From assembly GCA_019114585.1 (NCBI GenBank), contig DXFE01000060.1, forward strand, positions 1 to 11,591: a stretch of 11,591 nt of DNA. Reading direction: 5' to 3'. The notes beneath the pieces were generated by a model. The model made no database searches. It was given only the letters and a program-made list of their open reading frames with translations, and was not told where the DNA came from. This document shows positions 7,137 through 11,591 of this stretch, piece by piece; the stretch's first letter is position 1; every line of letters begins with the position of its first letter. This DNA comes from Gemmiger_A avium (GTDB taxonomy: Bacteria > Bacillota > Clostridia > Oscillospirales > Ruminococcaceae). A program made the translations under genes and the position numbers.

Positions 7137-7336
7137 GTTTTTCCTCCATTTCTCTTTTGCACTCCGCCCTCACGGTGCGGAATACAGCCTGAGTGCTGTT
7201 TCTCTTCACAGCCTCCTTACAGCATTCATTCTACCCTATTGTTTTGCCCCCGGAAATATGGTATATTGACAATATCGTTATACAAATTTCATTTTCCCAG
7301 TCTTGAAACAGTGCCAAAAGCACAGCAGGTAAGCCT
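7137..7336. promoter_or_regulatory. divergent control region between the binding-protein operon and araC
   Basis: These 200 bp hold no gene. The half nearer araC is AT-rich (7255-7296). It contains a perfect TTGACA (7266-7271, plus strand), about 65 bp before the araC ATG, but no convincing -10 at 16-18 bp. On the minus strand TATAAC (7282-7277) is the best -10 candidate for the importer operon, also without a good -35, as expected for an activator-dependent promoter. That start would leave a leader of about 130 bases carrying three copies of ACAGC and one GCTGT (7184-7223). Promoter assignment is tentative; the role as shared control region follows from gene arrangement. Confidence 0.6.
7263..7283. 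promoter_or_regulatory. candidate operator: palindrome and gapped element
   Basis: ATATTG-A-CAATAT (7263-7275) is a perfect 6-bp inverted repeat around one base and overlaps the TTGACA box. The same stretch reads TATTGAC, five bases, CGTTATA (7264-7282), and the identical two blocks at identical spacing recur at 11185-11203. It may be bound by the AraC protein or another regulator; this is inference from position and repetition. Confidence 0.4.
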
Positions 7337-8167
7337 ATGTATGATTTATTTGAGTTGGATAACGCAGTGGCGGAGGATGGGCTGCAGCTGCTGTATGTGA
7401 CCAGTTTCCGCTACGAAAAGCGCTGGATCGGAACCCGGCACGCCCACTCGTTTCTGGAGATTTTCTTCTGTGTGAGCGGTGACTGCGAATTTTTTGTGCG
7501 GGATTCCAACTTTACGCTGCATCCCTATGAATTTGTTCTGATCAATCCGGACACCGAGCACGTAGAGCGGGCAATCCCGGAATCCCCCGTAGAATGGGTA
7601 GTGCTGGGAATCAAGGGCGGACACTCCAACCTGCCCACCGATTCCAACGGATACTATCACGGTTCCTTTGCTTCGGACAGCAAGAACATGGTGCAGTTGC
7701 TGACCCTGCTGATCAGCGAACTGCAGAACAAAAACGAGCAGTATTCCGGTGCGGCACTGCGGATTGCGCAGCTTATTATGATTCATCTGTCCCGTATCAC
7801 CGGCCGAGCCATTGAGCCGGAGGTAAGTTCGGACAATCGGATGCAGAGCAGCATCGCCTGGGTCAAGCAGTACATAGATGACAACTACACCTCTCCCCTG
7901 AGTCTGGAAATGTTGTCGGACAAAGTAGGGCTGAACCGGTACGGCCTCATCCGGGAGTTCAAGAAGCGCTACGCCGTGAGCCCCATTGAGTACATGTTGT
8001 CCTGCCGGTTCCGGGATGCAAAATTTCTGCTGGAAACCACCGACCGCAGCATTGTCAGCATCAGCGGGAATCTGGGCTTCAACAGCGGCAACTACTTTTC
8101 CCAGAGTTTTCAAAAGCGGTTCGGGATGTCCCCCTCTGCCTATCGCGCCAAACATTCCACCACATAA
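7337..8167 (+). CDS. AraC-family transcriptional regulator
   Basis: A 276-residue two-domain regulator. Residues 15-95 look like the cupin-type sugar-sensing domain (RHAHSFLEIFFCVSGDCEFF, then LHPYEFVLINPDTEH). Residues 170-270 are the AraC/XylS DNA-binding domain with two helix-turn-helix units. The first is around SLEMLSDKVGLNRYGLIREF (189-208). The second is around SISGNLGFNSGNYFSQSFQK (241-260), closed by the signature RFGMSPSAYR. The usual Ala in the second recognition unit is replaced by Ser/Gly, a mild variation. AGGT six bases before the ATG serves as ribosome binding site. Genes of this family placed divergently from a CUT1 importer usually encode activators of that importer, so control of the 1-7136 operon is the likely job. 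The inducer is unknown. Confidence 0.94.
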   Translation: MYDLFELDNAVAEDGLQLLYVTSFRYEKRWIGTRHAHSFLEIFFCVSGDCEFFVRDSNFTLHPYEFVLINPDTEHVERAIPESPVEWVVLGIKGGHSNLPTDSNGYYHGSFASDSKNMVQLLTLLISELQNKNEQYSGAALRIAQLIMIHLSRITGRAIEPEVSSDNRMQSSIAWVKQYIDDNYTSPLSLEMLSDKVGLNRYGLIREFKKRYAVSPIEYMLSCRFRDAKFLLETTDRSIVSISGNLGFNSGNYFSQSFQKRFGMSPSAYRAKHSTT

Positions 8168-8170
8168 AGC

Positions 8171-8230
8171 AAACAAAACCGCCCTTTCCGGGCCCGGATC
8201 ACACCGGGCAGGAAAGGGCGGTTTTTGTTT
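8171..8230. terminator. bidirectional intrinsic terminator between araC and the sulfatase gene
   Basis: AAAACCGCCCTTTCC (8175-8189) pairs perfectly with its complement at 8211-8225. An inner stem, GCCCGG with CCGGGC (8192-8197 / 8204-8209), extends it. T runs occur on both outer sides, so it can end both the plus-strand araC transcript and the minus-strand sulfatase transcript. The sulfatase stop codon (8232-8230) lies within the distal T-rich tail. Confidence 0.93.
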
Positions 8231-9705
8231 TACTTGTTCCGGGGGTTCACAAACCGGGGAATCGCACCATAGCGGTCGGTCATGGTAGCGTAGACGCCCG
8301 GGCGGCAATGCTGGCCGGTGCCGGTAACGGCTTCGCAGCGCGGATCAAAGGCCGGATCGGCGCAGCGGCGGAACCAGTCATCCATCTCCCGGCTCATGGC
8401 AAGGATCCGTGCCTGCTGTTCCGGACAGTCATAAAGGTTGTTTTCTTCCTGCGGGTCCTGCCGCAAGTCGTACAGTTCGTTGGGGCCATAGGGATAGCGG
8501 AGCACCAGCTTATACTCTTTGCTGCGGATCATGCGAACCGGGCCATATTCGTCAAACACCACAATGGAACCGCCGCGCTCCTTATCCGGCTGCTGCAGCC
8601 AGGCGGCAAAGCTGTCGCCGGGCAGTGTCTGGCTGGCACGGCACTCCACCTGCGCCAGTTCGCACAGGGTGGGCATCAGGTCATAGTGGCTGAACATTTC
8701 CTCGCAGACCGCGTTCTCCCGGAAATGGCCGGGCCACATGGCCAGGAACGGCACCTTGACCGAAGAGTCAAACATATTCTGGGGAAAGGTACCATTCCCC
8801 TTGCCCCAGATTCCGTGCTGACCCAGGTTCATGCCGTTGTCTGAGGTGAAGATCACAACGGTGTTATCCAGAATGCCCAGTTCTTCCAGCTTGTCGGTCA
8901 GGCAGCCGATCTGATGATCCATGGCGCTGATTGCCGCATAGTATCCCTGCAGCAGTTCCTTGCGCCGTTCCCCGGTACCGTGCGAACAGGTATAAACCTG
9001 GTTCGGATGCAGCGGAAGATCCGGCGTTGCGGTAAAGCCGCAGCCTTCATACAGATCCCAATAGGCCTGCGGGTGCTGTTCCTTGTCCCAGGGATCATGC
9101 GGCGCGGTAAAATGTACGCTGAGATAGAAGGGATCCGGCTGCGATGCGTATCGCTCCAGCGTTTCAAGCGCCCGCTGGCCGATCAGGTCGGTCACATAGC
9201 CGTGTTCTTCCCGGATGGTTCCGTTTTCCACGATCTCCGGCTTGAAATAATCACAGCCGCCTCTGGCGATGGTATACCAGTCGGTAAAGCCTTTCTGCGG
9301 GGAAAGGCTGTCGCCCAGATGCCATTTGCCGCACAGGCCACAGGTATACCCCGCCTGGTGCAGCAGTTCCGTGTAACTGGTGAGATGTTCCAGATACTGG
9401 ATGGGCTGCGTTTCAAACCGGAACGCCTCCCGCCCCTCTGTGAAGGGATGCGAGGCCGGTACATTGCCGCCGTCCAGCCAGTCCAGCACGCCATGGCAGC
9501 TGGGCATCGTTCCGCACAGGATCGAAGCCCGCGCCGGAGAGCACACCGGTGAGGCGCAGAAAAAATTTTCAAAGCGCACGCCGCGAGTTGCCATGCGGTC
9601 CAGATTCGGGGTTTGGATATCGCTGTTTCCCGCGCAATGAAGCGCCCACGCCCCCATATCGTCCGCCAGGATAAAGAGTATGTTCGGTCGGTTTGTTGTT
9701 TTCAT
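8230..9705 (-). CDS. type I sulfatase (formylglycine-dependent), cytosolic
   Basis: A 491-residue sulfatase of the alkaline-phosphatase superfamily (SulfAtlas S1), which hydrolyses sulfate esters. The maturation signature is C55 in ASPVCSPARASIL. The C-x-P-x-R core is present, so the cysteine can be converted to formylglycine, in anaerobes normally by a radical-SAM anSME enzyme not seen here. Calcium-site residues are D15-D16 (ILADDMG) and D289-N290 (TSDNGMNLGQHG). Active-site candidates are K127 and H129 (CGKWHLGD), H203 (APHDPWD) and K302 (WGKGNG). No signal peptide is present, so it should desulfate sugars after import. An in-frame ATG at 9789 exists, but the family start (RPNILFILADDMG) and AAGGGG upstream favour the ATG at 9705; the spacing of 11 bases is long. 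Subfamily and substrate are undetermined; the neighbours suggest sulfated hexosamine glycans. Confidence 0.93.
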   Translation of the reverse strand: MKTTNRPNILFILADDMGAWALHCAGNSDIQTPNLDRMATRGVRFENFFCASPVCSPARASILCGTMPSCHGVLDWLDGGNVPASHPFTEGREAFRFETQPIQYLEHLTSYTELLHQAGYTCGLCGKWHLGDSLSPQKGFTDWYTIARGGCDYFKPEIVENGTIREEHGYVTDLIGQRALETLERYASQPDPFYLSVHFTAPHDPWDKEQHPQAYWDLYEGCGFTATPDLPLHPNQVYTCSHGTGERRKELLQGYYAAISAMDHQIGCLTDKLEELGILDNTVVIFTSDNGMNLGQHGIWGKGNGTFPQNMFDSSVKVPFLAMWPGHFRENAVCEEMFSHYDLMPTLCELAQVECRASQTLPGDSFAAWLQQPDKERGGSIVVFDEYGPVRMIRSKEYKLVLRYPYGPNELYDLRQDPQEENNLYDCPEQQARILAMSREMDDWFRRCADPAFDPRCEAVTGTGQHCRPGVYATMTDRYGAIPRFVNPRNK

Positions 9706-9742
9706 TGCTGTCAAATCCCCTTGCTGTTTTTTATTTTGCCTA

Positions 9743-9771
9743 TTGCGGAAATAGATCCTACCGAGTAAAAT
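9743..9771 (+). promoter_or_regulatory. candidate sigma-A promoter of the transporter gene
   Basis: TTGCGG (9743-9748), a 17-base spacer and TAAAAT (9766-9771) fit a housekeeping promoter, with transcription expected to begin near 9778, about 57 bases before the ATG at 9835. The 129-bp gap between sulfatase and transporter genes must also hold the sulfatase promoter, for which I see no clear match. Confidence 0.55.
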
Positions 9772-9834
9772 AGCATTGCCTTTTGGCACTGCACGGGTCC
9801 ATCGAAAAACTCATTCGTAAAAGAGGAACGATTT

Positions 9835-11052
9835 ATGAGCCATCGTCTGCGCCTGTTTATTTTTGAGTATGACTTTTCCATGAGTGCATACTGGATCTGC
9901 ACCGGCTTTCTGATTGCCAAGCTTACGCAGTATTACGACTTGCCGCTGGGCTTGTCCAATCTTCTGACTGGGCTTTCCTCCACCTTTCTTGTGCTGCAGC
10001 CGGTGGGCGGTCTGTTTTACGCCCGGCTGAAACACAAACACAGGTTCCTGGTAAGCATGAGTTTTTTGTGGCGAATCAGCATCTGCCTGGTTTTCTTCAC
10101 GGTGCTGCTGCCCATGCCCAGCGGAACGCTGCTGTTCTGCCTGCTGCTGCCTGCCATGCAGTGCATCCAGCAGCTGTCCTCTCCCGCCTATGAAGACTGG
10201 CATGTGCAGATGGCTGAAGCCGAACACTGTTCCCGCTACTACACAGCCCGTGAAACCTTGTTCATGCTGATTTACACCGCAGCCAACGCTGTCATCCAGA
10301 TCACCATTTCGATCTCGGAGCGCATGGGAAATCTGCGGACCGGTTTCATCCTGGCCGGCCTTGCGGAAGCGCTGCTTCTGGTGGTCAGCCTGTGTCTGCT
10401 GCCTTTCCTGAGCGCACCGGTTTCTTTTCGCGCACAGAACAGCTCGTTTTCCACCTTGCTGCAGGTGCTGAAGAACAAGCAGCATACCCAGGTAATCCTG
10501 GCCAACGCCTCCTGGTGCTTCGCCAACGTGTTTATCGGCGGTCTGTTCAGCCTGTATGCAGTGCGGATGCTGAATATCAGCTTCATTACCCTGATGATCT
10601 GGGGGACCGCCGGCAATATTCTGCGTGGTGTGTTCACCCCTGTATTCTCCCGCATTGCCGCCAAAACCGGCTGGCGAACCTGCCTTTCCAACATCTTCAT
10701 CCTGTACGCACTGCTGGCCTTGCTGCTGTTTTTCTCCGTACCTGAGAACGGGTTCTGGATTGCGCCAGTCTACCTGATGCTGAGCACACTGCCGGTTTCC
10801 GGGTTGTCTGTGGGTACTCTGCAGCTTCGTGTCGCCGCCAGCACCACCGAGATGCGCAGCGTATACTTCTCGGCCTACTCGCTGATCAGCGGCGCCGCGT
10901 CCCTGCTGGGAACGACCATTTCCTCTACGCTGATTGAAGTGCTGGACAGAACCCCCTCTGCCCCACCCATCCAGAGCCTGTTTCTGCTGGGACTGGTCCT
11001 TCTGGTGGTGCCGTTTGTACTGTTCCGCCGGCTGCCGCAGGATCTCCACTGA
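9835..11052 (+). CDS. major facilitator superfamily transporter
   Basis: A 405-residue integral membrane protein with about 12 hydrophobic segments in two halves, the size and layout of the major facilitator superfamily. The first helices span roughly 17-32 and 42-62. The loop ARLKHKHR (63-70) sits where the superfamily has its basic G-x-x-x-D-R-x-G-R-R signature and is a degenerate form of it. The conserved charged patch SPAYEDWHVQMAEAEHCSRYYTARE is split over the next cytosolic loop. A long central loop with SFRAQNSSFSTLLQVLKNKQH separates the halves. GAGGA lies seven bases before the ATG. It diverges from the sulfatase gene and has its own terminator. It could import or export a sugar or another small molecule; the sequence does not say, and a link to the sulfatase rests only on adjacency. 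Confidence 0.85.
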   Translation: MSHRLRLFIFEYDFSMSAYWICTGFLIAKLTQYYDLPLGLSNLLTGLSSTFLVLQPVGGLFYARLKHKHRFLVSMSFLWRISICLVFFTVLLPMPSGTLLFCLLLPAMQCIQQLSSPAYEDWHVQMAEAEHCSRYYTARETLFMLIYTAANAVIQITISISERMGNLRTGFILAGLAEALLLVVSLCLLPFLSAPVSFRAQNSSFSTLLQVLKNKQHTQVILANASWCFANVFIGGLFSLYAVRMLNISFITLMIWGTAGNILRGVFTPVFSRIAAKTGWRTCLSNIFILYALLALLLFFSVPENGFWIAPVYLMLSTLPVSGLSVGTLQLRVAASTTEMRSVYFSAYSLISGAASLLGTTISSTLIEVLDRTPSAPPIQSLFLLGLVLLVVPFVLFRRLPQDLH

Positions 11053-11065
11053 CAAAACCTTTTTT

Positions 11066-11098
11066 GCTGCCCGCCCGTTTGGGACAGGCAGCTTTTTT
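11066..11098 (+). terminator. intrinsic terminator after the transporter gene
   Basis: GCTGCC (11066-11071) pairs with GGCAGC (11087-11092), with an inner CCC/GGG pairing (11074-11076 / 11081-11083), followed by TTTTTT. It begins 14 bases after the transporter stop codon. Confidence 0.88.
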
Positions 11099-11184
11099 AC
11101 CGGTGCGGTCAGGCCGGTTCACCTGCACACAGGTTCTGCCCCGCTATAACAATACCACAACATTTCCTTTTTCAAAACCCTAAA

Positions 11185-11203
11185 TATTGACGGAAGCGTT
11201 ATA
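11185..11203. repeat. second copy of the TATTGAC-N5-CGTTATA element
   Basis: This reproduces the two 7-bp blocks of 7264-7282 exactly and at the same spacing. Over 26 aligned bases (11185-11210 against 7264-7289) 20 are identical. It lies in the gene-free stretch between the transporter terminator and the terminator at 11282, with no gene starting downstream on either strand in the window. Possible roles are a regulator binding site or the promoter of a short RNA. Confidence 0.45.
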
Positions 11204-11281
11204 TATATTTACAGCCTTTCTCATCCAAAAGACCCGTCCTAACTTACGAAATATTGCTCGCTATACTGTGCCTGAGCGCGC

Positions 11282-11323
11282 AAAAAAGCCGCGGCATCTC
11301 CGAATGGATACCGCGGCTTTTTT
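11282..11323. terminator. intrinsic terminator, mainly for the minus-strand gene at the right edge
   Basis: A 13-bp perfect inverted repeat (11282-11294 with 11311-11323; GCCGCGG core flanked by A/T runs) forms a hairpin with T runs on both strands. On the minus strand it follows the stop codon at 11332 by eight bases, the usual place for a terminator of that gene. It would also stop any plus-strand transcript from the gene-free region. Confidence 0.88.
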
Positions 11324-11331
11324 GTGAAATC

Positions 11332-11591
11332 TCAAATCTTTTTCTGATACTGTTTCAGCTCTTTGGTCAACTGGGCACTGTCCATTTTCAGCACGAACTG
11401 ATCCCCGAACCACATCATTGCCAGCCCCATTTCCAGGAAAACAACCAGGATTATCTTTCCCCACAAAGGCAGCTCTGCAAACCAACCAAACATCCAGGCA
11501 CCTCCAACAAAGCAGAGGTTGGCAACGATTGCCCAGGCCAGTGTGCGGCCCTTTGTGCAGCTGCTGTTTTCAGGATAGATGGCACTTTCAA
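11332..11591 (-). CDS. unrecognised small membrane protein, C-terminal 85 residues
   Basis: The reading frame is open from the window edge to TGA at 11334-11332 and gives 85 residues beginning ESAIYPENSSCTKGR. Two hydrophobic stretches are clear: LAWAIVANLCFVGGAWMFGW (about 17-36) and LWGKIILVVFLEMGLAMMWF (about 42-61). A charged, helical tail follows, ending KELKQYQKKI. This looks like two membrane helices with a cytosolic C-terminal tail. I do not recognise the family. The terminator just downstream and the normal codon use support a real gene. Its start and any operon partners are outside the window. A shorter frame on the same strand (11261-11485) overlaps it and looks like a shadow. Confidence 0.7.
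   Translation of the reverse strand, partial: ESAIYPENSSCTKGRTLAWAIVANLCFVGGAWMFGWFAELPLWGKIILVVFLEMGLAMMWFGDQFVLKMDSAQLTKELKQYQKKI

Noticed and set aside
5823..7400. 525-residue open frame on the plus strand
   Set aside because: Antisense to the binding-protein gene and running into araC; Gly/Val/His-rich with no domain signature.
9811..11055. 414-residue open frame on the minus strand
   Set aside because: Antisense to the membrane transporter; Gln/His/Gly-rich and very polar, the expected reverse image of a hydrophobic protein.
11121..11134. Short hairpin ACCTG-CACA-CAGGT
   Set aside because: Only 5 bp with no T run; it does not qualify as a terminator and has no other support.
1..11591. 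CRISPR array, tRNA, rRNA, transposase or integrase
   Set aside because: No regularly spaced repeats, cloverleaf-like segments or mobile-element protein motifs were found on reading both strands.

Overview
The window is about 11.6 kb of fairly GC-rich, densely coding DNA. It most resembles a human-gut Clostridia bacterium of the Oscillospiraceae/Ruminococcaceae type (Faecalibacterium, Gemmiger or Subdoligranulum-like). Reasons are the GG(A)GG ribosome binding sites, GC-ending codons, a CUT1 sugar ABC importer without its own ATPase, an AraC-type local regulator and carbohydrate enzymes without signal peptides. The genus is an inference; no rRNA or marker gene is present.

Layout, left to right. 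Positions 1-7136 are one block of six genes on the minus strand. Read in transcription order they are a sugar-binding lipoprotein (5853-7136), two ABC permeases (4804-5706 and 3924-4790), a cytosolic GH20 beta-N-acetylhexosaminidase (1988-3895), a right-handed beta-helix protein with a GH136-like Asp pair (309-1955) and the N-terminal 88 residues of a GH112 beta-galactosyl-hexosamine phosphorylase that leaves the window at position 1. An AraC-family activator (7337-8167, plus strand) diverges from the lipoprotein gene across a 200-bp control region. A strong two-way terminator (8171-8230) separates it from a convergent type I sulfatase (8230-9705, minus). The sulfatase in turn diverges from a major facilitator transporter (9835-11052, plus). 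The right end holds the transporter's terminator, a roughly 180-bp gene-free stretch, another hairpin terminator, and the C-terminal 85 residues of an unrecognised membrane protein on the minus strand.

How the genes fit together (inference from families and order): the ABC importer takes up an oligosaccharide containing galactose and N-acetylhexosamine. The substrate could be a milk oligosaccharide or a mucin O-glycan fragment. GH20 and the beta-helix enzyme trim it in the cytosol, and GH112 phosphorolyses the resulting Gal-beta-1,3-HexNAc to galactose 1-phosphate and HexNAc. The neighbouring cytosolic sulfatase suggests that sulfated mucin-type glycans may be among the substrates. The AraC protein probably senses a pathway sugar and activates the importer operon.

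Points of most interest are the signal-less GH136-like beta-helix protein, the cytosolic sulfatase beside this locus, and a gapped 7+7-bp element that occurs both in the araC/lipoprotein control region and in the gene-free stretch near 11.2 kb. Also notable is a terminator plus a possible hidden ribosome binding site between the binding-protein gene and the permeases.
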